Origin: Heliocidaris erythrogramma
Taxonomy: Eukaryota > Echinodermata > Echinoidea > Camarodonta > Echinometridae
Direction: 5' to 3'
Assembly: GCA_025617745.1 (NCBI GenBank)
Contig: CM046863.1
Location: 12,034,273-12,098,272, forward strand
DNA length: 64,000 nucleotides
Shown here: piece after piece, positions 41,370-53,862 of the stretch
Layout: every line of letters begins with the position of its first letter
Position numbering within the stretch: position 1 is the stretch's first letter
The notes under the pieces: generated by a model
The model's database searches: none
What the model saw: the letters and a program-made list of their open reading frames with translations, nothing else
Told to the model about the DNA's origin: nothing
Made by a program: the position numbers and the translations under genes

Positions 41370-44072
41370 AGTAGACCAGCCAAGAAGATTTTTTTTTACT
41401 TTGGACGGCATTTTGGGGGTAATGCTCGGCGTTCATGCTTAAACTCTTGCAAAAATACTGACGAATAAGGTACGGGCGGATGCCACGCGCATTTTTGCCT
41501 AAAAATGCCATTTTTGGCTCAAAATTTGAAAGCATGTCAAAAATCACCTGCATACATGACATGTTAACAGAGAGGGGTTTTAATCATCCATAAGTTCTGT
41601 GTCTCTGACAGTAAAGGCCAGATCAGACTTCACCGATTTTCACTACAATAAAATAGTTGGACACTGCCAAGGGGCAGAGTTGGGACTGCAATTCGGTTAT
41701 AGGGAACTGCTATGTGACCGGCCCATCCATCCTCCAACGTATATGTAGGTAAGTTTTCTTACATATTCAATATGATTTTGATACATTTTCAATATACCTT
41801 GGCGAGACCGACTTCCGAGCGGTCGACCAAATGACGAAAGCCATGCAGACGTAATTTTGATGGGGTGGTTGCTAATATTCTGTATAGCTTAAAATCAGCA
41901 TTACAGTTTTTAAAGTTTTTGAGCGAGCAACAATTTTGACACTGTTTAGTCAAAACACTTCTTTCTTATATCTAGAAAGATTTGAATTGAAAGCTCATAA
42001 TTATTATATTAAGAATCTGACATTTGCTTGCATGTTGTTCAATTAGGAATGTGTGGTAATTTTCAAATTCAAATAGTTTCGTGATCTGTAACTCGTTATT
42101 TACCATGACAACGTCCATGAGGAAACACATCCGCAACCAACTTTAAAGGCCAAGTTCACACCCCCCCCCCCCCCAAATTGAGTTAAATCAATAAAATAAA
42201 ATTAAACCAAAAAACAGGTTAAAATTCATCAAAACCGGATAAAAAACGAGACATTTATGGCATTTTAATGTTTTGCATTGTTTCATGAAACAGTGATATG
42301 CATAACATGGGCTGTATGCCGATGATGCCATAAGCTCACTTTTCCTTTTTTGATTATATGGAATTTCAAATATTCCAATTTTCTTCTCCAAGAATGTAAA
42401 ACAAAGTTTGACTGCTTGTAGAATCTGTACGATCATCATTATTATAACTTACTGTGATACAATGAAGAGAATCTTTATAAACATCTATGAAAAAATGATA
42501 TATTTGAAATTTCGTATAATAAAAAAAGGAAAAGTGAGCTTATGACATCATTGGATCATAAATTTCTTATTTTATCCGATTTGATATTTTTTTACCGTTT
42601 CGTTTATTTAATTTAACTCTACTGATTCAACTCAACTCATTATTTGGGTGGACTTGGCCTTTAAGACAAACAAGCTGATTCTGATATCTACGGTGAAAAA
42701 TAATATATGATTCATTTGGTATTGTTCAAATTCAGTTTGTTTATAATTTATTTTGTATTGGTAGGTCACATTTCTTTCTTTGAAAGATTTCATCTTCATT
42801 AACATTCTGTTTCCATGGCAACAGTTTTCATAAATCAAATTTAGCTCTACTCAAATTAACTAAAATTGTTAATATAACCAAACAGACGGCAACAGTTATT
42901 AGATATTTACCTTTATTTCATGTTGAAAACAACCACAGTATTTGTTATAAATACAACACAATAAATATATTTTTTACCATGGTAGCGGCCTACACATGTA
43001 GTAGTCACATCCACCTCCCTTTACTAAAATAAGTTATAAGTGAGTGTCCTGTAAAAGAGAAAATAATATTGGTCAATATTATACTTACCTCTTTTTTAGG
43101 TAGTATCAAGGGATTTTGCTCAAATATCAGTTTTGTTCTTAGTGTTTCCATGGAAACAGCCATTTTCAAACACGATGGACACTTTTTATAACTCTTATAT
43201 GGGTTTTAATCAAGTGAGAAACTTTTGAGACATTATTTTAAAATGTTGCAATGTGTTTTTGCACTTTCTTAATCACTAATACATGACAACTTCTTAAATT
43301 CTATTGTTTTTGATCCGTTGCCATGGTAATAGCGCTTGTGGTCACGCCCACCTTTTAAATTAGGGCAAAGAAGCTCATTTTGAGAGTTCATGGTCCCATC
43401 TAACAGGGGAAAAAATAATTAAAGATTATTTCTAAGGAGGTGGGGATATTTCATTTTTTGGCCCATAGACTATACTGATAATACATGGGATAATTGCCTT
43501 TGTACACATGTACACTCTAGGTGTACTACCTTCAAATAGTGTTTTTCAGTCAAAATGCGCATCCAGTAAAATACATCGTTCCATTTGGGATAACATAAAA
43601 TGAGTTATCTATGACCTTATCGGATACTTTATTTTCTATGTGTGACATGGCAATATACATGATATGTTTAATCAAGAAAAAATGTTTAAAATGACAAATT
43701 TACGTTGGGTAAAAAACTTTGAAATATTGGTAGTTTTCACAACCCATTATTTTGAGTAAATCATAGTTTTATGTTTCATTACGCCATACATATGTGTGTA
43801 ATATCCCACTTTCAATTGTATATTAATACGGTTTATAACTTGAAACTCAAAATAAATCTGATATCACTTGAAAAGTCTTAATCAGCTATTACATATTAGA
43901 TCAAAAAATTCTTTCAAATTTTGAACCAAAAATGGCATTTTTAGGCAAAAATGCGCGTGGCATCCTCCCGTACCTTATTCGTCAGTAGACTTTAAGCATG
44001 GATGCCGAGCATTACCCTAAAATGCCGTCGAATCTTTTTCTAGAGACTTTTTGGATGTTTGGCTGGTCTACT
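41370..44072. mobile_element. 2.7-kb non-autonomous element with ~165-bp inverted repeats
   Basis: The left arm starts AGTAGACCAGCCAA and the right arm ends with its inverse. The arms pair over about 165 bp (shared GACGAATAAGGTACGGG, GCCACGCGCATTTTTGCC, ATGCTCGGC). No transposase ORF in the interior. I see no convincing target duplication. It abuts a poly(C)/GGATCCGCGCCTG end on the left and a LINE fragment on the right. Confidence 0.7.
42147..42660. mobile_element. TTAA-flanked foldback MITE nested in the 2.7-kb element
   Basis: TTAA at 42143-42146 and 42661-42664. Ends AGGCCAAGTTCACACCC and GGGTGGACTTGGCCT. The arms continue for about 100 bp. 514 bp, no ORF. Confidence 0.75.
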
Positions 44073-45120
44073 ATAAGATAAAAAAGGTACGGAGAAAGAG
44101 GATCTCCCTACCTTACTCCCCTTTCTACTCTGAAAAAACCTGTGGACCCTCCTTCATTTAATACACATCCTAAAGTGTTCGTGTATAAAACTTTAACCCA
44201 CTTTTGAAAAGATGGACCAAAACCAAATGACAACATTGTGTGAAACCGAGTCCAAATTTTTTTCGAAGTCTATAGCCAACAAAAAACCAGATAAATTATA
44301 ACGGGATGTATGAAAAATAATATCATCAATAATGCGAATGGCCTCACCAATACTCCTCCCCTTCATATAACCCACCTGTACAACCTACTGTAAAACTTCC
44401 GGATTTCTTCAGTTATCCTTTTTTTCATCGCAACAGATAGCACCATCTGAGTACTTTTTCTTTTGTTATTTTGCTTCAACTGATTAAAATAACGCGAATC
44501 CCTATCTCCACTTTCATACCACGAGGCTCGTGATCTAATTCTAATTCCTTCATTTACATAGCTATAAACTTCCTTTAATTTATCTTTGGTATTTTCCAAT
44601 TTTTCTAAAATATTTGCATTAGTGCTTTCTGTCAATTGTTGTTCTAAAAACTGTATTTCTTTTTCTAAATCTGTTCTTATTGTTCTTCTTTGATCGGCCA
44701 ATTTTTTCGAAAATTTTTGTGTAAGGCTCCGAATTTTCATTTTCAAAATATCCCATAACAACCTCTTGATCTTTTATTTCAGTTTGTAGGGCATTTTTTA
44801 ATTGACAAATTTTCTTCTTTAATTCTCTAACATAATCTTCATTTTCACACAGACTATTGTTGAATTTCCAATATGACCCCTTTCTTCCATTCGATTTAGT
44901 AATTGTTTTGTCAAATAAGCGCAAAAATATTGAATGATGATCAGGGCAACAGATGGAATTACATTGCACTTCATAACCATTTCCTCTAGACATTCCGATA
45001 TTATCCAGTAATCTAGTCTACTTTGCATAAAGGGATTCTTTTGCATATAAGTGAATTGCTTTTTTTAAGGGATGCCTATATCTCCAAATGTCCTAAAGGC
45101 AAATCTTCCAGCACCGCTTT
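44073..45120 (-). pseudogene. L1/Tx1-like LINE fragment (endonuclease end and reverse transcriptase start)
   Basis: On the minus strand: end of an APE-type endonuclease (FTYMQKNPFMQSRLDYWIIS, then CPDHHSIFLRLF), the WKFNNSL motif, a long helical linker (SRASWYESGDRDSRYF), the RT segments GYMKGRSIGEAIRIIDD and GFLLAIDFEK, and GVR-stop-GDPLSPYLF, where a Gln codon has become TAG. At least two frameshifts. The catalytic YADD part is missing because the fragment ends at the border of the 2.7-kb element. Tx1/L1 assignment rests on overall resemblance. Confidence 0.75.
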
Positions 45121-45127
45121 AATGCCG

Positions 45128-45285
45128 CAGTGCCGTATATAGAGAGAGTCTGTCCAACTCGGTTTCAGTTGGGTAGCTACATGACGTATATTCTTTTGTT
45201 ATGTAAGCTTCCAACAAAGGAATATGCTCCATGTTGTTACCCAACTGGAGCCGAGTTGGCCAGACTCTATCTATATACGGCACTG
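45128..45285. mobile_element. hAT-type MITE
   Basis: 158 bp, starts CAGTGCCGTATATAG and ends CTATATACGGCACTG with long inverted arms (GTCTGTCCAACTCGG and inverse). The flanks TAATGCCG and AAATGCCG match at 7 of 8. Inserted at the upstream edge of the LINE fragment. Confidence 0.75.
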
Positions 45286-45310
45286 AAATGCCGTAGAGTA
45301 CCTACATAAA

Positions 45311-45465
45311 GAGAGTAGCGACAACTCATGGTTTGAACGCCATTTTGTTTCCACTGCTATGCAACATTTCTATCCAATTCCTATGAGCACCTGGATGTTC
45401 TCAAAAGAAAGAATTCAAATGCCATTTTGTTTCCAGAAAAGTCAGACGTCCATGTCGCTACTCTC
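45311..45465. repeat. Small inverted repeat
   Basis: Arms GAGAGTAGCGAC (45311-45322) and GTCGCTACTCTC (45454-45465). Inside, GCCATTTTGTTTCCA occurs twice. Possibly a MITE. Confidence 0.45.
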
Positions 45466-45849
45466 TGTATCAAGGTACCCAAGAATGCCGATAATTGCCT
45501 CTCTTCCCCAGACATCACTGTGCAGCCAGTGCTGGAATCTGACTTACGCACTATACGTTTGTAACTTTTTGTCTAAACTGTTTCGAGTTGTACTAAAATG
45601 GATCATAGTGTACTTCAAAACAGAGGGTTCGAGTTTTATATAAAGTCAATCACATTTTACATACCAATAATATCTATGATTCAGAATGGGAAGCGCAAAC
45701 CTGTTACCGGGTATGGGTTTCAGCTTTTTTGGGGCGCACATTTGAAATTCTATGCAAGTCGTCGGCTGCTATACACTGCCCGTCACCGCCCCGTGTGTAC
45801 GTGCAGCTTTGGGCGTAAACCAATGGCTCAGTTTTTCTTGAGTAATCTG

Positions 45850-45979
45850 GCAGCGTTTCATCAAACGGTCATAAGTACAAGTTAGCCGACATCCCACTGA
45901 AACGCGTGTATTAAAATTAACACGCGTTTTAATGGGATGTCGGCGAACTTGTATTTATGACTGTTTGATGAAACGATGC
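45850..45979. mobile_element. Near-perfect foldback element, ~62-bp arms
   Basis: GGCAGCGTTTCATCAAAC... pairs with ...GTTTGATGAAACGATGCC over arms of about 60 bp (GCCGACATCCCA, AACGCGTGT and inverses) around a loop of a few bases. Would give a long hairpin if transcribed. Confidence 0.75.
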
Positions 45980-47486
45980 CTAGAGGCCGCTCGATTATGC
46001 TGTATGAGTCAAAGGCTTATCTCTGTGTATTTTGAATAGCATTTACTAATAAAAATTCGGAAGGTTTATGTCTTGTTTACATACTAAATATTTATTTGAA
46101 AACTCAAGGAATAGACTTGTTTGTTTACATTACATGGTTACCGAACTGTTTTTTTAAATATGTCTTAATGTTATTCTTTAACCTTTCACGATACCCTTAG
46201 GACAGTAATTTACAGTCTGATGTTATAGACTACGCTAAAGAAATAGTTTTCTTTTCTCTTTTCTCCGAATATTAAATCATTAGTTCCGGTAATATACCCT
46301 GTACATAGTTACCATAATAAAGTATTCCACATAACTGCAGTATAACTATATATGATAAGTCGGATGATAGTGATTACAAATCCTTCTTCTTAATTTTGTT
46401 ATTTGAAATATTTTGCTCATTTTGGATGAAACATCATCAGCAATTATATTGTAGATAATTATGAAGTATATCAGAGAATATACGAGTTTCATTCAGCAGA
46501 AATCATCTGCAATCTACAACATGAGCAAGGAGAGAAAAAACAAAAACTACGCCCTCTCATTGCCTGGCGAAATTCATCCAGTAATAGATGAAAAATCGCT
46601 ATTCAAGCAACCACAAAATAACAGCAACATATTTCCTTTTTAAAATTTTGTTTGAGCGATTAGTCATTAATGGTACTTCAATATTATGCGACATTTATAG
46701 ATACTAATAAAGAATATCTGTTTATTTTTAAGCGAGACATTTCTACAATGGGGCAAATTTCAATCATCTCGATTGTGTCTGACGGAATACTCCAAAATAT
46801 TTTGCCCCAAGGTCAAACGGTTGCCAAGATATGGCCTCGCCTAGCAACCAATGTACGGACAAACCAATAGGGTTAATTAAATTTACGCATTTTTGATTGA
46901 CAACTGTAGCCAAAATTCTTCACACAGAGGGCTCATTGTCTGGATATTGAGAGAACTTTATGCCCTTTACAAAAAAAATAATCATGCCACAAATACGATT
47001 CTCCGTTTTCGCGTACAAGGTCACCGAAAATGGCGTGAACTGTAAAATCTGTGATTTCAAGTGTATGTTTTGAGGTTCATAGCTTCAAAATCATATAAGC
47101 TTAGAACCCAATATTTTGTATATTTAAACACTTTTAAATATTATACAAAAAACAAAAAAAAATCAGAACGTTTGTCCAAGCGGTTTTGCTAAAGAGCGCC
47201 CTCAAATTTGGGATATTTTCAAAATAAGCCAAGTTCAAAGACATGGATCACCCTTAGTCCAATCTCGGAACACCACCAATTCTTGTGTATGGATGCCTAT
47301 ATTTTAACGAGTTAGCAAAGACATTTTGCGTCCGGAACGTTCAATGGCAAATGTACACTGTCGAAAATGGTCATAAACGCATCAAAATCAAAGAAAATTG
47401 ACATATGGGCTTAAGATCATATTTCAAATGTTAATTTCTTCAAGATAAAAAGGCCAAGCATAGTGATATTAACGGTGCTGGTAGTA
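45980..47486. other. Non-coding stretch
   Basis: AT-rich, no gene or clear repeat seen. Short open frames (for example 46461-46643) show no recognisable features. Confidence 0.4.
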
Positions 47487-48301
47487 CACTAAAGGAAAAA
47501 AGAAACTTATAAAAGTTCAAGAGATCACCAAATTAAATTCTCTGCATGGAAATGTACCAAATTTGGATATAATGTTGATTCAATGCATGGCTTTAAATGA
47601 CAGTCAATAACAAAAAGTTTTCTTCAATGCCACAAAAGAAATGTGCACTGAAGCAAAGGACTCTCTAATCCCCAAGTCACAAAGACAAACTGCAGCCTTG
47701 TACACCATATGCATGTCAATGAATGAAACAAAAGAATTTCAAAAGGGATTTGCAAGTTCATATCCAAACAGATTAATAGCCAGTATGTCCACCTCTAGCT
47801 TGCTGGCAAGCTGTACACCGTCTTCGCATGCTTCCGATCAGATTCGCGATGGTAGCCTGGGGAACATTGTTCCATTCCTCTTGCAGTGCTGCAATGAGCG
47901 TCTCCCTATTGATGGGTTGATTGTCACGCCTTGACACACGTCGACCAAGCTCTTCCCAGAGATGTTCAATTGGGGAAAGGTCTGGTGAACGGGCGAACCA
48001 TGGCAGAACATCAATATCCTCTTGCTCGAGGGGTGCAAATCCCTTTTGAAATTCTTTTGTTTCATTCATTGACATGCATATGGTGTACAAGACTGCAGTT
48101 TATCTTTGTGACTTTGGGATTAGAGAGTCCTTTGTTTCAGTGCACATTTCTTTTGTGGCATTGAAGAAAACTTTTTGTTATTGACTGTCATTTAAAGCCA
48201 TGCATTGAATCAACATTATATCCAAATTTGGTACATTTCCATGCAGAGAATTTAATTTGGTGATCTCTTGAACTTTTATAAGTTTCTTTTTTCCTTTAGT
48301 G
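47487..48301. mobile_element. Tc1-type element, internal deletion derivative with 268-bp terminal inverted repeats
   Basis: TA on both sides (47485-47486, 48302-48303). Ends ACACTAAAGG when read with the TA as TACACTAAAGG, and inverse. The arms 47487-47754 and 48034-48301 are each 268 bp and closely similar. Only 279 bp of interior remain, holding the 3' end of a transposase gene. The arms are unusually long for Tc1. Confidence 0.9.
47773..48090 (-). pseudogene. Tc1 transposase C-terminal remnant fused to the inverted repeat
   Basis: 105 residues. The first ~19 (MYTICMSMNETKEFQKGF) are translated from the right inverted repeat. Then, at the arm border, come the transposase remnant EDIDVLPWFARSPDLSPIEH and EEWNNVPQATIANLIGSMRR. 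Only the last catalytic residue (E of PIEHLW) is left; both Asp residues are deleted, so it cannot be active. Confidence 0.85.
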
Positions 48302-48450
48302 TATGTTATATGTACTAATGTAATCCGTTGGGTGTTTTATAGGAGAATGACCTTGAAATCGCTTCTCAAAGTCAACAAAAAACAATTATACACTTAAAAT
48401 ATGCTAATTTCTGGTCACGTGTGACCTTTAGAGCATATTCCATAATTGAT

Positions 48451-48902
48451 TTTCTCACAAACGCAAAAGCCTGATCATTGTGCTATTTACAATATTGATA
48501 GTTTCAAATGAGTAATTGAAGAATATATCACATTTGTACACTCTAATTTGACTATGACCTTGAAATGGTTCCCCAAAAGGTCCAAAATCATTAAATAATG
48601 CTAATTTGCCCCCACGTGTGAATTTTATACACTCTTAAAATTTATTGTCTCACAAACCCAAAGCCTGATAATGATATTTTCAATATTGATAGCTTTCAAT
48701 GAGTACTTGAAGAATATGTCACATTTGTACACTCTAATTTGACTATGACCTTGAAATGGTGCCCCCCCCCCCAAAAAAAAAAAGTACCAAAATTTTTAAA
48801 ATATATTATAGCATACTTCAAACTTGATTTTCTCACAAACCCAATCCTAATCATGATCATATTTACAATATTGATAGGTTTTAATGGGTACTTGAAGAAT
48901 TT
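48451..48902 (+). repeat. ~190-bp tandem repeat, about 2.5 copies
   Basis: The line from TTTCTCACAAAC through ACAATATTGATAG to TTTGACTATGACCTTGAAAT recurs; GACTATGACC anchors are near 48550 and 48741, with a third partial copy from 48829. Confidence 0.7.
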
Positions 48903-50206
48903 GTTTGACAGTATTTATGAAACCACTAAGAACTAATGATTGTAATTGTGCTTCGACAAAGAAAAATTCTTTGGCCATTATGTAATATATGTTTGCCAAA
49001 TTATTCGTAGAACCCCCCCCCCCCCCAAAAAAAAAAAAAAAAAAAAAAGATAAATAAATAAATAAAAAAAAAAAATAATAAAAATAAATAAATAAATAAA
49101 ATAATAAATAAAAGCAGTAAAAAAGAAAGTAAAATCCAATCTGATCTGACGAATTATTGACTACTGCTGAGGACGACTTAAAAAACAAAACAATGTCCAA
49201 CAAATGCGTACAAAAAATGATTCTTAATGATGATCAGTTTCTATTGATGTTAAAATTACCACGGCCCTATATATGATTATAAAATGTGTTATCATCCTCA
49301 AAATCATTATCATCACTATCAATTTTGTCGTAAATAAGCTTGGCTTACATGGATTTTACACCAAGTTTTTCAAAAGAATGAAATGTTAGATTGACATGTA
49401 CCCTTTTCCCCCTTCTTATTCCAATAGAGCAAAACTGACGATACTGATTAATAAACTTCTTTCATTTCATTTATTTCGTTTCATTTAATGAAATAAAACA
49501 TTTTCTTTGATCTTTGTTCTTTGTTAATCACATATGTAATTTCATCTTAGTTCATCTCTGCGATTCTAATTTTCTTCATTCCCTTGCCTGATTGTTATAT
49601 GTTTCTCATATTTGTTTATCTAATCATTTATTCATTGTTATCATACTTCTTCTTCTATTAATATTACTGTAATTAGAAGAGTAAACGAAAACTGATTTCT
49701 GATTATGCAACATTATGTCAATATCATACTATCCATCATGGGTGTCGAGCCGCGTTCATGATTGAACCTTTTCAAAAATCTGTTCATAAAACTTGCACTT
49801 TAGAGCATCCCAAAAAGGTTTTCTGTGTGATTAAATATTTTCTAAATTCATGGCAAATACAATGAAATATTGATAATCATAACATAAGATATTTAAATAT
49901 GTGTGTTATAAATCATTTGTAATGATTCAGGGAAAAGAAGGCAGATAGGCAGTTTGTTGTTTAATGGTCGAAGAAGTTTTATTATACAAAAGGAACAAAC
50001 GTGATAATTCCAGAGTTGAAGTTTCGAAACGTATAGCCTATAAGTGATCATAATGATAACCCATAATAACCCCAACCGCATACATCTATTATTCAAAACG
50101 CTCCATGTATACCAGTTCGATAGTCTCTGGTGTTGGAACTTCCCCCCCCCCCCCCCCCCCCCCCCCCTTCCCCTGAGGAGGGCTTCCAACCAGAGACTTC
50201 CAATTT
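48903..50206. other. Non-coding stretch, low complexity
   Basis: C-run, A-run and AAAT/AAAAT-rich low-complexity DNA at about 49013-49115, then AT-rich DNA, then a C-run at about 50142-50167. No gene. Confidence 0.5.
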
Positions 50207-50351
50207 ACACACAGTAAAAACGCTGTTTAAAAGGTTGTTTAAAACTTATACAACCTACTTATTATTTAAACAACTTGTTTACAATGAACTGTACAACGGG
50301 TTCTTCAGTTCATATTGTAAACAACTGTTTTTTACAGCGTTTCTCTGTGTA
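50207..50351. repeat. Foldback element
   Basis: ACACAGTAAAAACGCTG at the left pairs with CAGCGTTTCTCTGTGT at the right. Inside, GTTTACAATGAACTG and CAGTTCATATTGTAAAC form a second hairpin. Confidence 0.55.
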
Positions 50352-51900
50352 GTACTCGGCAATCAAAAGAGGTAGACCAGATAAAGTATGTCTATGACCA
50401 CGACGTATCTAAATGTACAGGTACTATATTCTATGATGACATAGTCACCCCTGATCTAGGTGGAATTATCAATGATCATTATGATGCGTGATTGACAAAT
50501 GAGAGATCAAAGAATTTAGTATTAGAAATATGATATTGAATATTACAGTATATGTATATACGTGTTATCAAGTTAGTGATATATTGCAATAGAGTACCGT
50601 ATAATCATGTACATGGATTTCTACTATCTATAGACATTGGCATTGAAATTATGGCATGTCTTATATCCTTACTTCTAATCATTAAAGAATGTGATGGTAT
50701 TTCAAGATCAAACATAATGGGTTTGGATAATTATTAGTTTTAAGTTAATGTATCATAGTTATATTTATTTTATCCAAAATATCGGGTTGGGGGATGATAA
50801 TACAGGCCACCCCCACCTAATTTTAATTTAATTTTATATATTATTATTTATTTATTTATTATTATTCTATTTTTTAAATTTATTTAATTTATTCATATAT
50901 GTATATAATTATATATATATTATTATTAATATTTAGTTTGTTTGTTTGTTTGTTTGTTTGTTTGTTTTTGGGGGGATATATACCCCCCCCCCCCCCCCGG
51001 ATCGACACCCATGCTATCCATAAAACATGGATAGGTTATGTTATATATTACGCACAATTAAAATGTCCATGATATTAAACTCTTATTTGAACTAAACAGC
51101 GTTAATGTATACATCATTATAACTTAACAATTTTATAGACTTGTCTTTACAGGAGTCTGACGTAAATATATGGAATAATCACCGACGATGAAAAATACAA
51201 TCGTGGATTAATCAATTCACCTCTTGACTGGACTAACATTTTTAAAAGGAAGATAAATTATGTATTAGTGTATTTGGCATTAATATTCAATCTTACATTA
51301 GTTATTGAAATTGAAATTACAGGAAAAATCTCAAAACCAGCCTGGAGGCTGAATTAGATTCATTTTTGACAACTACCTTTTGGTGCATATCTAAATATGA
51401 AGAGCTTACTTGCAAAAGGCCCTAAATCCATTTTTTATCATATGGCACTTTTTTATATGCCTTAATAGACATTCACCATGTGCATCAAACTGGCTATATT
51501 TCAACTTCTAAAAGTTTCAGGAAGTTTGTTAAAAAATGAGATGAAAATTATGTTTTCTTTCAAAAGGCCCTAAATCCAAAACACTTTTCTTGCAAAAAGC
51601 CTTATATCCATGCATCTTTCCTCCATCCTGATTGGCTAAGAGAATATGTTTTTGGCATGAATGACCAATCACGCGCCTCCACACACCCATCTATCCAGAG
51701 ACTCTGTGTGAGAATCCTTCCAGGTTTTTGACATTTTTTATGCGAATTAAATAGACAAAATTCCTTAGTTTATCAAGATTTTGAAAATTACTACAACAAT
51801 GGAGCTTGCAGATATAACCAACAATCCCAGAAAAAAAAAAGAAATATGAAATGAAATGAAATCTTATTGGATGTACATGAGTAGGTGATATGAGGATGGT
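50352..51900. other. Non-coding stretch with (TTTG)n and a short dispersed motif
   Basis: (TTTG)n at about 50937-50967 followed by a G-run and C-run. The motif CAAAAGGCCCTAAATCCA occurs near 51413 and 51543-51561, with a variant near 51594. No gene. Confidence 0.5.
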
Positions 51901-51944
51901 GTGATATTCAAAAAGGTTCAGCAGGTGCTGTTAACTCTAATGAC

Positions 51945-52335
51945 ATGAATAATACAGCCATGACAAAGATGATGGTGAAGATGCTACTGTTAGTGATGGT
52001 GATGTTGATGATGACAGTTATAAATGTGATGATGGTAGAAATGGTCATAGAGATAAAGAGATAATGATAATAGTGGTGGCAATGATAATGGCGATAAAGG
52101 TATTTACGATCTCCATAATTAATGCCGATGATGATGGTGATGGTTATGATGGTGATGATAATGGCAATAATGATGATAACAACAATGGTGATGTTGGTTA
52201 TGATGATGTTGATGCTGATTTCATTCATGTGTATGATGGTGTGATGCTGAATGTTCTGATGATGGTAATGGTGTGATGACGATGGCAATTATACGGGTGA
52301 TAATGATGGTATTGGTTTACGTGATGTGATGTTGA
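51945..52335 (+). repeat. GAT/ATG-rich microsatellite region
   Basis: Imperfect runs of GATGATG and GGTGATG over almost 400 bp. Open frames on both strands are artefacts. Confidence 0.8.
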
Positions 52336-52384
52336 TTATGATGATGCATTCTACTCTGGATACAGTAGATATTGCTTTTATTTT

Positions 52385-52645
52385 GAGCAAATCTGCTTTA
52401 TTAAGGGCAGATAATGACTGGCTACTGTCAGTAGACAATACAAATTATCTTTGGAATCGACTTAAACATGTTGCTATATCAGGCAAGGTTTATCCGAGCA
52501 AAGCAAATATTTTATGCAGTTATCTAGAGCAAGTCTGCTTTATTTTTAAGGTCAGATGATGATTTTCGATAAGTCACCCCAATTATCTTTCGAAGTTTAA
52601 ATTTTGATTGATTTTATAATAGTGCTATATCAGGCAAGGTTTATT
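52385..52645 (+). repeat. ~145-bp tandem duplication
   Basis: GAGCAAATCTGCTTTATT...GCTATATCAGGCAAGGTTTA recurs as GAGCAAGTCTGCTTTATT...GCTATATCAGGCAAGGTTTA. A (TG)n stretch follows near 52752-52795. Confidence 0.65.
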
Positions 52646-53611
52646 ATAACCCATTGAACATAGGCAGGTGGAGCAGCACAAGAGGTTACGTGAACAAGGG
52701 CGGTGGATTTTTGGAGTGGAGTATGAGAGAGGAATTGATGTTAATGAAATGTGTGTGGGTGAGGGTGTGTGTGTGGGTGTGTGCGTGTGTGTGCTTTTAC
52801 ATATATGCAGTTGTGTGGTACAGAGAACAAAAGAGCACAATGATGGCCTTTATTCCGTCATGCTTGTGGGGTACAAAATACAATAGGAGAAGTGCTTGCG
52901 GGGTACAAAATACAATAGCAGAAAACATTAAAGTTCCCCACAAGTGCATGTGTGTGAATGTGTGTGTGTGTGGGTGTAGTTCTCTTTTATATACCTCGGG
53001 GTTTTTTTTTGGTTTTTTGTTTGGGGGGGGGGGGGGTTCAATATACTGATAAGGTCATGGTTAACAGTGTTTTTGTTAATCGACTGTGTAAAGCATGTTT
53101 GTGTATATGGATTGAATGTATTGTATGATTTATGTATTTATTCATTGTATGCATTCATTCATTTCATTGTATTGTATGATTGTATGTATTCATGTAAAGT
53201 TTGAACAAGAGAACAATAAAAACAACTTTAAAAAAATATACACACAACTAGCTTTGATTTAATTATACTGCCGGTTGTCTCAGTTTTCTTTCGTACACAT
53301 CCATGAATTATTCTACACATTCTATTTTTATTTTCCCTCCACCATCTTGTCATGGGAACTGGTTGTGGTTATCTTTCATATTAGCCAAATCTACAGCCTA
53401 GGACATATACGTTCGCTTGAGGTTGCTTATATTTACATTTACACCCCCCTCCAAAAAAATAATAATAAAAAAAAAAATAAAAATAAGAAATAAAAACAAA
53501 TTAATAGATAATATAATAAAACAATAATTATGATAAATCAATAATAAAAAAATAAAATTGAATAAAAAAGAATGATTAAAAAAAATAAAAAATGACCAGA
53601 TTAACCCCTGG

Positions 53612-53862
53612 CTACTCCTTAGCATTTAACTCACACACCCCATTACCAAGGCTGAAAGACCGACAACCATTTGTGAGATAACACTGAGAAGCACATTCCA
53701 TGAGATTTGATACGTAGATCGTTTTGATCATGTGGTTCCTGAGGCAACACCCTGTGATATCTCGCCTTCCGCGGTTATTGGGTAGCATATAGAGGGCGTC
53801 CTTTACTCTGTGCGCTTGGGCTGGTCCATGCGTTGTGTTCTGGCGTGGAATAGGAGTTGTTG
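53612..53862 (-). CDS. PAN gene, PAN/apple-domain exon
   Basis: Acceptor TTGCATTCAG on the minus strand. Cys residues in TGCCLRN, ECASQC, NGCRSF and VCELN match the PAN pattern. TAG stop at 53612-53614, then AT-rich low-complexity DNA (53440-53600). Confidence 0.72.

Noticed and set aside
40189-41468. Long open frames (up to 326 codons) in the pyrimidine-rich tract
   Set aside because: Both strands are open because of strand bias and homopolymers; the products are Pro/Ser/Phe and Gly runs without any domain.
51908-52288. 126-codon frame rich in Ile, Thr and His
   Set aside because: Translation of a GAT/ATG microsatellite.
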